The notes: generated by a model not told the origin, from the letters alone. A stretch of 64,000 nt of DNA from Streptomyces platensis (GCF_008704855.1 NZ_CP023691.1:558001-622000), one strand, 5' to 3'; positions 9,459 to 16,897 are shown, numbered from the stretch's first letter. Translations and numbers: made by a program.

Positions 9459-9531
9459 GGGGCTTTCGCTTTCTCTGGCAACGGGAGCCTTATGGCTCAA
9501 GGGTTGTGTGAGGTGCCGACACTTGCCGGTT

Positions 9532-9906
9532 TCAGCAACCGACTTCCAGGAGCTTCGAGTTGAAAGCGGTCCCGCTCACCTCGACACAGCGGTTCTTGTC
9601 GGGGGTCACGGTGATGCTGTCCGAGGGGGATTCCCAGGGGAAGTTCTTGAGGTCGATCACCACTTGGGTGGTGTTCGCCGGAACCCCCACCGTGAGCGAA
9701 TCGCCCATCGGCCGGGAGATGTTGCAGTAGTTCTTGTCCTCCGCGCCCACGAACGTGTAGCAGGTGGTGGCGGCTATCGCGGCGTTCTGCTTGATCTGGA
9801 TGTGAGTGCCCTCCGCCGCGGACGCAGTGGTGGCGAACGCCCCCAGCGGCAGGCAGGCGCCGGCTACTGTGGCCAGGCCGAGCAGAACCTTGCTACGCCT
9901 CTTCAT
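9532..9906 (-). CDS. Small secreted four-cysteine protein (paralogue C)
   Basis: A 124-residue protein with signal peptide (MKRRSK, hydrophobic core, TASAA near 31). The mature domain matches the two downstream paralogues in order: a HIQI strand, TCYTF.G, YCN, the VPA.TT.V strand, NRCVE.SG, and a C-terminal Cys. Divergence between the three copies is high, so the duplication is old. ATG start at 9906 preceded by AAAGGA. First gene of the leftward secreted-protein run; its promoter should lie in the 262 bp up to the LysR gene, which contains two dyads. Confidence 0.85.
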   Translation of the reverse strand: MKRRSKVLLGLATVAGACLPLGAFATTASAAEGTHIQIKQNAAIAATTCYTFVGAEDKNYCNISRPMGDSLTVGVPANTTQVVIDLKNFPWESPSDSITVTPDKNRCVEVSGTAFNSKLLEVGC

Positions 9907-10003
9907 GTGACTCGATCCTTTCTCGAAAATTCACGAAGGCGACACCGTCCGCTGCACAACCCGTTTCGGGGACGCCCCTCGTGTTCGCGTCATCAGTGAT
10001 GGT

Positions 10004-10072
10004 GTGACAGTTCCCATTGTCAGCAGCCAATCCCTGACCGAGAACCCCTGTTTTGGCTATGGCCCCATAGCC
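10004..10072. promoter_or_regulatory. Two dyads upstream of the secreted-protein operon
   Basis: The region between the LysR gene and paralogue C holds two inverted repeats. One is TGACA-N9-TGTCA (10004-10022). The other is a perfect GGCTATGG-CC-CCATAGCC (10055-10072). No T-run follows the second on either strand, so an operator is more likely than a terminator. The adjacent LysR protein is the obvious candidate ligand; this is inference. Confidence 0.4.
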
Positions 10073-10168
10073 GAAGCCATGAGACATCCGACGGCGTTCC
10101 CCTGTCCCCTCGCCATGTGGTGCGCAATGCACTTCCACATCAGGCCCCTTGGCGGGATGGAGAGTCAG

Positions 10169-11059
10169 CTATTCCTTGAGGTCGAAGAGAAGCTGCGCGA
10201 AAGTCTCTTCCACACAGGAGAATTTCCGGCCGAGGAGGTGCGCCATCACGATGGGGTGGCTCGGCAGCGCGGGGACCAGGTCGACCAGCGCAAGTCGTCC
10301 ATCACGCACTTCTTGCGCCACGCAGTGCCAGGACATGAGACTTGCTCCCAGTCCGGCGGACACCGCGAGTTTGAGTGCCTCGTTCCCCCACACCTCTCCC
10401 TTGTCGACGGGCTGAATGTTCCAGCGTCGCAGGGCGGTGTTCTGTAGGTGACGGGTTGCGGAACCGCTTTCCCGCAGCAGCAACCGCTTCGTTGCCACGT
10501 CCTCCGCCGTGGCCTGACGGCCGGCCAGCGGATGTCCGCTGCCCACAACGAGGACGAGCCGTTCGGACAGAATGGGCTCGATGACCAGCCCCGGCGCACT
10601 CGGCTCGCCATCGAGCAGCGCCATGCCGGCCACCCCGTCGATAAGCTGCTGCGTCACCTGCTCCATTCCACCCGTGTGGATGTCCCATCTCAGTCCGGGA
10701 ATCCGGGCGGTGAGACGGGCGAGTACGGCCGGAACCAGAATGGCGGCCGCGTCATTGGTGGTGGCCACCCGCAGACGGGGCTCAGAGGAAGGCACCGTCA
10801 GTTGTACGGCGGTCAGCGCTTCTTCGACGAGGGGCATGAGGCGCTGGGCATACGACATGAAGGTCTCACCCTTGGCGGTCAGCCGGATACGCGCCCCCGA
10901 CCGGTCGATGAGGGTGGTTTGAAGAGAGGCTTCCAGGCGCCGCACCTGGTTGGAGACCGACGGCTGACTCATGTACAACTTCCGCGCGGCGGCGGAAAAT
11001 CCCCCGCACTCCACCACAGCAACGAAGATCTGTAGACGACGTAGGCACAGCGTGTTCAC
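10169..11059 (-). CDS. LysR-family transcriptional regulator
   Basis: A 296-residue LysR-type regulator. The N-terminal winged helix (about 5-63) contains the usual FVAVVECGGFSAAARKLYM and SQPSVSNQVRRLE recognition-helix region. A co-inducer-binding domain follows (about 90-290), with LRVATTNDAA and LVVGSGHPLAGR. GTG start at 11059 with GAAAGG upstream. It lies directly upstream of, and on the same strand as, the four-gene secreted cluster, not divergent from it as is common for LysR genes. Regulation of that cluster is plausible from position but not shown. Confidence 0.93.
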   Translation of the reverse strand: MNTLCLRRLQIFVAVVECGGFSAAARKLYMSQPSVSNQVRRLEASLQTTLIDRSGARIRLTAKGETFMSYAQRLMPLVEEALTAVQLTVPSSEPRLRVATTNDAAAILVPAVLARLTARIPGLRWDIHTGGMEQVTQQLIDGVAGMALLDGEPSAPGLVIEPILSERLVLVVGSGHPLAGRQATAEDVATKRLLLRESGSATRHLQNTALRRWNIQPVDKGEVWGNEALKLAVSAGLGASLMSWHCVAQEVRDGRLALVDLVPALPSHPIVMAHLLGRKFSCVEETFAQLLFDLKE

Positions 11060-11812
11060 GTATCGGCCTTTCGTCGGCCCTTGTTCACCATGGGTATGAA
11101 TCCGGTCTGTCGCTCATCCGTCCCTGTTAACCGACGCTTTCGCTGGAGTCCATCGAGCATTGCGCCCAAGGCGCCCTCGCTCAGGGCCGCACGATCCTTG
11201 GACCGGCCGGGGCGCGGAGCGCGGGAAAGGAAGGCGGAGCTTGCGCTCCTCACGCCACCATTGCCACCAGCGCGCAGGGAGACAGGCGCCAGCACACGGA
11301 CGTCAGTTAACGAGGCGAGGGAAGCGCGGAGCGCAGAGGTGTGGGGATATGGGCCACGGAGGGGGGTTTGCGTGGTCATGAGGTCATGCTTGGAACCGCA
11401 TGTAATGGTTTTTCTGTCGCCACATGATGAGAACGTAACAATGCTTCGGAAAAGTGCGATGCGATGGCGGGAGACGACTGCGATGCCGTCGGGCAATCAA
11501 CTCCACCTGGTGCAGTCGAATTCCGAACGAGGGATTCGCAGTTGACGCCGCACCAGCTGACGTTGGTCACAGCGCACATGCTGCCCGCAACCCTCCCGGG
11601 TCGGCGGACCACCACCAGGCCGACGCAATCCCACGAACGGGTGACAACCACCGTTCGAGCCGCCCCGCGACCCCGCCATCAAGGCCGCACCCGCCCTCCG
11701 CCACCCAATAGAACATGCATCCACGATCTGCCCCCTCGTCACCCGTTACGGGGAGCCAAACCGACCGTTCTTTAGAGCACCTGTGCCCACGACTCGCCCT
11801 CCTGGAGAAGTC
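11060..11812. other. Long intergenic region, no clear gene
   Basis: About 750 bp between the LysR start and the next rightward genes. Several open frames exist on both strands but none has both good codon composition and a ribosome binding site. Bases 11380-11470 are noticeably lower in GC than their surroundings and may carry promoters. I see no repeat or hairpin of note. Confidence 0.4.
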
Positions 11813-11965
11813 ATGGATCCTGTGCCCTTCCTCGTGCATGGCCCCGCCGGGTTCGAACGGCGGCAGCCTGGGCTCTTGCCAACCGTTCGCCCCGGGCGCG
11901 CGCTTGACGCTTCCGCATGGCCCGTTGACCGCTCGTTCCGTATGGCCACGAGGTGGTGGGCATGA
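11813..11965 (+). CDS. Small ORF translationally coupled to the ABC exporter
   Basis: A 50-codon reading frame beginning MDPVPFLVHG and ending MATRWWA. It is preceded by TGGAGAAG four bases before the ATG, and its TGA (11963-11965) overlaps the ATG of the ABC transporter (11962) in an ATGA arrangement. That geometry is typical of coupling. The peptide has no family I recognise. It could be a leader, a small partner protein or an exported peptide, or a chance frame; composition alone does not settle it. Confidence 0.35.
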   Translation: MDPVPFLVHGPAGFERRQPGLLPTVRPGRALDASAWPVDRSFRMATRWWA

Positions 11966-13989
11966 GTGCGGCGCAAGGGGCTGCGTCGTCACCGGATGAG
12001 CGAGCCGGCGTGCCGGGCCCCCGCCGAGAATCACTGGGACTGCCACCGACGGCTGCGCCCACGGGGCCGGGGGACGGGGATCTGGCCGATGAGTTGGAAG
12101 AGGCGTACTGGTCGGTCTACGACGGCGCCGCGGCCAAGTCGACGGTCCGCGAAGTCCTGGTACGGCTGCCGCGCATCGTCCGGCAGATCGGCCGGCTGGC
12201 ATGGCAGGCCGACCGCTCGGCCACGCTGGCCGTTGTGGTGCTACAGCTCGTGTCCGCAGCCATGTCGGCCTTCGGGCTGGTGGCCTCGGTCGGCGTGCTG
12301 CGTGAGCTGTTCGGCCAGGGGCCGACACCCGACAAGGTCCGCAACGCGGTGCCGCAGATCCTGCTCGTGGTGGGCTTCCTGTCCGCACGGGCACTCCTTG
12401 AGGCCGGGGTCGCCGTCGCGCAGGCGCGGGTGACACCGAAGATCCGTACCGCGCTGGAGTGTGACTTCCTACGGCTGACCGCGCACGTCCGGCTGGAGGT
12501 CGTCGATGATGCCGACTGGCACGACGACGCCTACCGCGCTTCCGACCGCGGCCTGTTCTACGCCCGACAGATCGTCGGCCAGGTCGTCTCGCTGGCCTCC
12601 ACGCTCCTCGGGCTCATCGGGACGGCCGGCGTCCTCACCGCTCTGCACCCCGCTCTCCTCCCACTGCTCCTGCTGTCCGTCCTGCCCGTGGGTGCCGCGG
12701 CCGTACGCACGGCACGGGCCCGATTCCACAGCTTCAAGCGATGGAACGCGCTCCAGCGCCGGGTGCGGGTCTTCTCCTGGCTGCTGCTGGAGCGGGACGC
12801 CGCCGCCGAACTGCGCTCCGACACCGCCCAGAACGCCATCCTGGACGAGCACCGCCGGCTGACCGCCCGGATCGCCGAGGAAGACACCCACCTCGGGGTG
12901 AGTTCCGCGCTGCTGACGCTGGCCGGCCGGGCCGTGGGAGGCGTCGGGACCGGCGTCACCTACATCGCGCTGGGAGCCATGCTGATCGCCGGGTGGCTTC
13001 CGCTGGCGGCCGGCGCCGGCGCGGTGCTGGCGATCCAGACCGGACAGACCGCGTTGACGCGCTTCGTGGATGTGGCGCATCTGGTCTATGAGCACGCCAT
13101 GTGGGTCGATGACCTCCTGGCGTTCCAGGAACGCTGCCGTGGCCTACAGCCCCGCAGGCGTGCGGTGACCGCTCCCGCCACCGTCGCCACCCTCACGCTC
13201 GACGACGTCAGCTTCACCTACCCCGGCAAGGAGATTCCCGCGCTGAGCGGCATCTCGATGACGTTGCGCGCCGGGGAGACCGTCGCCTTCGTGGGCGTCA
13301 ACGGCTCGGGAAAGAGCACCTGTTCACGGCTGATCGCCGGGCTGTACGAGGCGGGCGAAGGTGCGGTGCGCTGGGACGGGGTGGACGTGCGGGACATGGA
13401 CGCCGAGTCGCTGCAGGCGCGCGTCGCCACCGTGTTGCAGGACCCGGTGCACTTTCCCTTCAGCGCGCTGGCGAACCTCACGGTCTCGCGCGGCACGCTC
13501 ACGGAGGCCGATCCTCAACGGGCGTGGGACGCCGCGCGAGCCTCCGGTGCCGAGCAGGTCATCGCCGGTCTGCCGGGAACCTGGCAGGCGGTGCTGTCCA
13601 AACGGTTCCGGGGCGGTCAGGAACTGTCGGCCGGCCAATGGGCCAAGATCGCCGTCGCGCGGGGGCTGTACAAGAACGCTCCTGTGCTCCTGCTCGACGA
13701 GCCGACCGCGAGCATGGACCCCAAGGCCGAACACGCCGTATATCAGGCGGTGTTGCGGAACAAGAACCGGACGGATCAGATCACCGTGCTGATCTCGCAC
13801 CGGCTGGCGAGCGTCGTGGAGTGCGACCGGATCTTCGTCTTCGACGGGGGCCGGATCACCGAAGCCGGCTCGCACCAGCAACTCATGTCCCTCGGCGGCG
13901 ACTACGCCCAGATGTTCACCCTCCAGGCAGCCGGCTACCAGGCCGCGTCCGCACCCTCCGCCCCCGAACCAAGGACGGCACACCCGTGA
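11962..13989 (+). CDS. ABC transporter, fused membrane and ATP-binding domains
   Basis: A 675-residue half-transporter of exporter type. After a hydrophilic N-terminus of about 85 residues comes a membrane domain (about 85-375), then an NBD. The NBD has Walker A GVNGSGKS (about 444), signature LSAGQ (Ala for the usual second Gly), Walker B VLLLDEPTAS and H-loop ISHRL. The ATG at 11962 follows GAGG at 11950-11953; an in-frame GTG at 11953 is less well placed. The stop overlaps the GTG of the NUDIX gene (GTGA), so the two are coupled. The substrate cannot be read from the sequence; small peptides or lipids are possible. Confidence 0.9.
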   Translation: MSAAQGAASSPDERAGVPGPRRESLGLPPTAAPTGPGDGDLADELEEAYWSVYDGAAAKSTVREVLVRLPRIVRQIGRLAWQADRSATLAVVVLQLVSAAMSAFGLVASVGVLRELFGQGPTPDKVRNAVPQILLVVGFLSARALLEAGVAVAQARVTPKIRTALECDFLRLTAHVRLEVVDDADWHDDAYRASDRGLFYARQIVGQVVSLASTLLGLIGTAGVLTALHPALLPLLLLSVLPVGAAAVRTARARFHSFKRWNALQRRVRVFSWLLLERDAAAELRSDTAQNAILDEHRRLTARIAEEDTHLGVSSALLTLAGRAVGGVGTGVTYIALGAMLIAGWLPLAAGAGAVLAIQTGQTALTRFVDVAHLVYEHAMWVDDLLAFQERCRGLQPRRRAVTAPATVATLTLDDVSFTYPGKEIPALSGISMTLRAGETVAFVGVNGSGKSTCSRLIAGLYEAGEGAVRWDGVDVRDMDAESLQARVATVLQDPVHFPFSALANLTVSRGTLTEADPQRAWDAARASGAEQVIAGLPGTWQAVLSKRFRGGQELSAGQWAKIAVARGLYKNAPVLLLDEPTASMDPKAEHAVYQAVLRNKNRTDQITVLISHRLASVVECDRIFVFDGGRITEAGSHQQLMSLGGDYAQMFTLQAAGYQAASAPSAPEPRTAHP

Positions 13990-14927
13990 ACGACCAGACT
14001 CCACCGACCGATTCAGTCCCGCCGCACCAGCGCCGGCCCCAGCCCCCGCTCCCGCTCCCGCTCCCGCTCCCGCTCCCGCTCCCGCGGGCGAACGCCTCAG
14101 CCCTGATCTACAACGGGTCCGGCGCCTACCTCCTGCACCTACGGGACGACATCCCCGGCATCTGGGAGCCCGGATCGTGGTCCCTGCTCGGCGGCGGCCG
14201 GGAACCGGGCGACCGGTCTCTGGAGGAGACCATCAGACGGGAGTTACGGGAAGAGGCCGGCCTCGACATCCCGGACCTCGCCCCCTTCACCGTGGAACAG
14301 GCCCGGAGCAGCGACGGCACCACCGTCCCCATCCAGATCTTCGCAGGTCAGTGGTCCGGTGACCCCGCTGACCTGGAACTGACCGAGGGCATCATGCTGC
14401 ACTGGTTCCGGCCAGAGGTCCTGCCCCGCCTGCGGATGGCCCCGTCGACCCGCGACCTGCTCCGCCGCCACGCCGAACTGCTCGACACCGGCCACTACGC
14501 CTCCGCTTCATCGACGACGCCTACCCGCTGCCCCCCACCCACCAAAGGAGACACCACCATGCACAGCGACCCCTGGGACACCTGGGACACCGTCGCCCGC
14601 CTGGCCCGACGCTTCAACGCCCATGACGACCAACGCGGTCTGGACGCCGCCCAGCAGTGGACCCTCCAGGTGCTGAAAATCGCCGAGGAGACCGGCGAAG
14701 CCTCCCAGGCCGTCATCGGTGTCCGCGGCACCAACCCCCGCAAGGGCGACAGCCACACCTGGCAGGACGTACACGCCGAGGTCGCCGACGTCATCATCAC
14801 CGGCCTGGTCGCCCTCGCCCGCATGCGCCCCGACGACGCCGCGCCCTACCTCCGCCGGCAACTCACCGCCAAAGCAGCCAAGTTCCTCCCTCCACCGAGC
14901 CCGGCGCAGGTGTCACCCCTTGCGTGA
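13986..14927 (+). CDS. NUDIX hydrolase ORF reading through into a MazG-like domain
   Basis: GTG 13986 overlaps the ABC stop. The NUDIX fold spans about residues 30-165, with a full Nudix box (about 69-91: GGGREPGDRSLEETIRRELR then EEAGL). An N-terminal Pro-Leu tract comes from a hexamer repeat. No stop is met before the downstream MazG-like coding sequence, so the frame runs on for 313 residues. An internal start with an excellent ribosome binding site lies at 14559. Either the product is a NUDIX-MazG fusion or the NUDIX gene lost its own stop, for example by a frameshift near 14500. A TTA codon at 14244-14246, inside the Nudix box, suggests bldA-dependent translation. Confidence 0.7.
   Translation: MNDQTPPTDSVPPHQRRPQPPLPLPLPLPLPLPRANASALIYNGSGAYLLHLRDDIPGIWEPGSWSLLGGGREPGDRSLEETIRRELREEAGLDIPDLAPFTVEQARSSDGTTVPIQIFAGQWSGDPADLELTEGIMLHWFRPEVLPRLRMAPSTRDLLRRHAELLDTGHYASASSTTPTRCPPPTKGDTTMHSDPWDTWDTVARLARRFNAHDDQRGLDAAQQWTLQVLKIAEETGEASQAVIGVRGTNPRKGDSHTWQDVHAEVADVIITGLVALARMRPDDAAPYLRRQLTAKAAKFLPPPSPAQVSPLA
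14046..14085 (+). repeat. CCGCTC hexamer tandem repeat inside the NUDIX ORF
   Basis: Six perfect copies of CCGCTC (14046-14081) plus a partial seventh. They encode a Pro-Leu dipeptide run ahead of the NUDIX fold. Being a multiple of three, changes in copy number would not shift the frame. Confidence 0.9.
14559..14927 (+). CDS. MazG-like NTP pyrophosphohydrolase domain protein (internal start)
   Basis: A 122-residue product from ATG 14559, which follows AAAGGAG with ideal spacing. It shows the all-alpha MazG signature: EETGE in the first helix pair and EVADV in the second, which place the four acidic Mg ligands. This family hydrolyses NTPs or dNTPs to monophosphates. It is in the same frame as the preceding NUDIX coding sequence with no stop between, so the domain could be made alone, as part of a fusion, or both. 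Two nucleotide-hydrolase folds in tandem suggest handling of modified nucleotides. Confidence 0.8.
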   Translation: MHSDPWDTWDTVARLARRFNAHDDQRGLDAAQQWTLQVLKIAEETGEASQAVIGVRGTNPRKGDSHTWQDVHAEVADVIITGLVALARMRPDDAAPYLRRQLTAKAAKFLPPPSPAQVSPLA

Positions 14928-15073
14928 AAACGCAATGAGCCGCATCTGACTGGCGCCGGGGCTCGGATGCCCGCCGTCGCTACCCGAAACGCACCAAGCG
15001 TCGCGCAGCCGACGGGAGCGGGGGTGGGGCGGCGGCGCCGGCGGGGCGCAACGCACACACGCCCGGAAACACC

Positions 15074-15111
15074 ATCGATTGATTTTCGATCGAAACCAAT
15101 CGATAATCGAT
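15074..15111. promoter_or_regulatory. Nested ATCGAT dyads overlapping the DUF2975 start region
   Basis: ATCGATTG (15074-15081) is the exact inverse of CAATCGAT (15097-15104). Between them lies a self-complementary TTTCGATCGAAA (15084-15095), and a further ATCGAT occurs at 15106-15111, three bases before the ATG. This dense AT-rich symmetry in GC-rich DNA looks like an operator, probably for the XRE regulator encoded second in the operon. Confidence 0.65.
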
Positions 15112-15113
15112 AC

Positions 15114-15611
15114 ATGCATCGTTTCTACATCGCCGCGCTCCGGGTCGGCATCGCCGCAGCAATCTTGTTCGGACTCTTCGGCCAGATCGTGGTCATCCCG
15201 ACCACGGCAGCCGATGAGGTCGACCGCTTCCCTCCCTACGCCCCGTTCGCCGCGCCCTACGTGACGGTGGCGATCGTCGGGATCGTCTGCATCCAAGTGG
15301 CGCTCGCCGCCGTGTGGATGCTGCTCACCATGGTCCAACGCGACGCGATCTTCACGCCGCGGGCGTTCCGATGGGTCGACACCATCATCGGGTGCTCGCT
15401 CGTGGCGACGCTGCTGGCAATCGGTGTCACCGGACATCTGGCTGTCACCGACATCCCCTCCCCCAGCGACGGCATGGAGGTCATCGGCGCACTGGCCGCA
15501 GCGATCGCGAGCGTCGGCGTGGGGGCAGCGTTCGCGATGCTCATCGTCATCATGCGCAGCCTCTTGCACAAGGCGACGGAGCTACAGACCGAGATCGCCG
15601 AGGTGGTCTGA
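15114..15611 (+). CDS. DUF2975 family membrane protein
   Basis: A 165-residue protein with four hydrophobic segments (about 5-27, 44-68, 87-110 and 124-150) and the layout of DUF2975 proteins. These are regularly encoded next to a small XRE regulator, as here: its TGA overlaps the next ATG by one base. The ATG at 15114 starts exactly at the first membrane helix, with operator-like dyads immediately upstream and no clear ribosome binding site, so the mRNA may be leaderless or weakly translated. Function of the family is not established. Confidence 0.82.
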   Translation: MHRFYIAALRVGIAAAILFGLFGQIVVIPTTAADEVDRFPPYAPFAAPYVTVAIVGIVCIQVALAAVWMLLTMVQRDAIFTPRAFRWVDTIIGCSLVATLLAIGVTGHLAVTDIPSPSDGMEVIGALAAAIASVGVGAAFAMLIVIMRSLLHKATELQTEIAEVV

Positions 15612-15835
15612 TGGCGATCATCGTCGACCTCGACCTCCAGCTCGCCAAACGCGGCCTCTCGGTGGGCGAGTTCGCCGATGCCGTCGGCATCACCCCCGCC
15701 AACATCGCCGTACTGAAGAACGGCCGCGCAAAGGCCGTACGCTTCACGACACTCGACGCGATCTGCCGCACACTCGACTGCCAGCCCGGCGATGTACTGC
15801 GCTGGGTGCCTGACGAGGGGGCGAGCGACACCTAG
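15611..15835 (+). CDS. XRE-family HTH regulator (YozG-like)
   Basis: A 74-residue protein that is essentially one helix-turn-helix domain: MAIIVDLDLQLAKRGLSVGE, then FADAVGITPANIAVLKNG, then LDAICRTLDCQPGDVLRW. The last motif is characteristic of the small Cro/C1-type regulators paired with DUF2975. Start overlaps the upstream stop (TGATG). The stop TAG at 15833-15835 lies within CTAG followed by an IS5-like terminal sequence. It probably autoregulates through the dyads at 15074-15111. Confidence 0.88.
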   Translation: MAIIVDLDLQLAKRGLSVGEFADAVGITPANIAVLKNGRAKAVRFTTLDAICRTLDCQPGDVLRWVPDEGASDT

Positions 15836-15850
15836 GGGGTGTCGTATCAG
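15832..15850. repeat. Solo IS5-type terminus at the XRE stop codon
   Basis: The XRE stop lies in CTAG followed by GGGGGTGTC, matching the first nine bases of the complete IS5-family element at 41430 (also preceded by CTA). After that the sequences diverge. No partner end was found nearby. It may be a remnant terminus or a small hairpin (GACACC with GGTGTC). Confidence 0.3.
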
Positions 15851-15909
15851 GCAACGTTCGCCCGGTAATTCGCGGCGCGGGCGGGACACGCGCCGCTAAA
15901 GTCGCCTGC

Positions 15910-16404
15910 ATGGCTGAGACTCAGCGCCGCCCGGTGCCCCGCAATGACGGCAGTGAACTGGATACCGCCATGGCTTTCCTGTCGTTCTCCAGGCAGTGCG
16001 TGGTGAAGAAGACCGACGGACTGACAGAGGAGCAGCTACGCCGGGGCTTGGTGGAGTCGGGGACCACGCTGCTGGGCCTGGTCCATCATCTGACTCTGGC
16101 GGAGCGGTTCTGGTTCGGGTATCACGTGGCCGGTCGGGAGTCGGACAATCCCGGGGAGGTCGGCATGCAGGTGCCGGCCGGTCGTAGTGCCGGGCAGGTG
16201 CTGGCCGATTACGACGCGGCGATCGCGGCCAGCGACGCCGTGATTCGTTCCGTCGGCGACCTGGGAGAGCCTGTCGCGATACCGGTCGAGGGCACGTTCC
16301 TCTCGGTGCGGTGGGTCGTTGCTCACATGACCAGCGAGACCGCCCGGCATGCTGGCCACGCCGATATCTTGCGGGAACAGATCGACGGGACGACCGGGCG
16401 CTAG
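15910..16404 (+). CDS. DinB superfamily protein (DUF664)
   Basis: A 164-residue four-helix-bundle protein of the DinB/YfiT type. The metal-binding histidines are visible: LVHHLT in the second helix, and AHMTSETARHAGHADILRE near the C-terminus, the hallmark of the DUF664 branch. These actinobacterial proteins are putative metal-dependent thiol transferases or detoxification enzymes, but individual functions are rarely known. ATG start at 15910. The gene is monocistronic and convergent with the EF-Tu-like gene only 7 bp beyond its stop. Confidence 0.88.
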   Translation: MAETQRRPVPRNDGSELDTAMAFLSFSRQCVVKKTDGLTEEQLRRGLVESGTTLLGLVHHLTLAERFWFGYHVAGRESDNPGEVGMQVPAGRSAGQVLADYDAAIAASDAVIRSVGDLGEPVAIPVEGTFLSVRWVVAHMTSETARHAGHADILREQIDGTTGR

Positions 16405-16411
16405 TGCCGCA

Positions 16412-16897
16412 TCACAGAACCCTCGTCCCGTTGTGAGGTGACACGACGGTGGACATTGGCCCGAGCGGTTCGGTGCCGCCAAGCTGTGCGTCCCGCACGG
16501 CGCCGGCGTGGAGGTAGAAGTCCAGGCTCCCGCCGGTTCGCAGCTCCGCACCGCCCTGGTCCTCCGGCAGCAGCGCGATGTCCGCATCGAAAGCGGTGTG
16601 TGCGCCGATCGAGCCCGGGGCTGCGAGCACCTGGCCCCGTTCGATGGCTTCCGTCGTCGCGCCTGGCAGGAGCAGGCCTACGTTCATGCCCGTATGCGCC
16701 TCCTCGACGCGTTGCCGGCACCCGTCGATACGGGAGACGCGGGTGATGGCACCGGCGCCGAAACCCACGATCTGCACCTCGTCGGCTGTGCGGACCCGCC
16801 CGCGCTCGATCCGGCCGGCCACCCGGACCAACCTGCCCTGGTTCAGGGGGAAGACGTCCTCGACGACCAGCAGGAACGGCGCCTCCGCGGTATTCAT
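16412..16897 (-). CDS. EF-Tu-like protein lacking the GTPase domain
   Basis: A 161-residue protein homologous to domain II and the start of domain III of elongation factor Tu. It shows PFLLVVEDVFPLNQGRLVRV, GRIERGRV, NVGLLLPG, ERGQVLAAPGSI and HTAF. The whole N-terminal G domain is absent and no GTP-binding motif occurs. The domain order begins exactly at the PFL strand, and the ATG at 16897 sits five codons before it, so this looks like an independent gene and not a truncated end. It may bind aminoacyl-tRNA or EF-Tu partners; function unknown. Confidence 0.8.
   Translation of the reverse strand: MNTAEAPFLLVVEDVFPLNQGRLVRVAGRIERGRVRTADEVQIVGFGAGAITRVSRIDGCRQRVEEAHTGMNVGLLLPGATTEAIERGQVLAAPGSIGAHTAFDADIALLPEDQGGAELRTGGSLDFYLHAGAVRDAQLGGTEPLGPMSTVVSPHNGTRVL

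Noticed and set aside
11833..11900. A tRNA-like stretch on the minus strand (CGGTTGGCAAGAGC resembling a D-arm, GTTCGAACC resembling a T-loop)
   Set aside because: The spacing is about 15 bases too short for an anticodon arm, and no acceptor stem pairs. At most it is a chance match or a degraded fragment.
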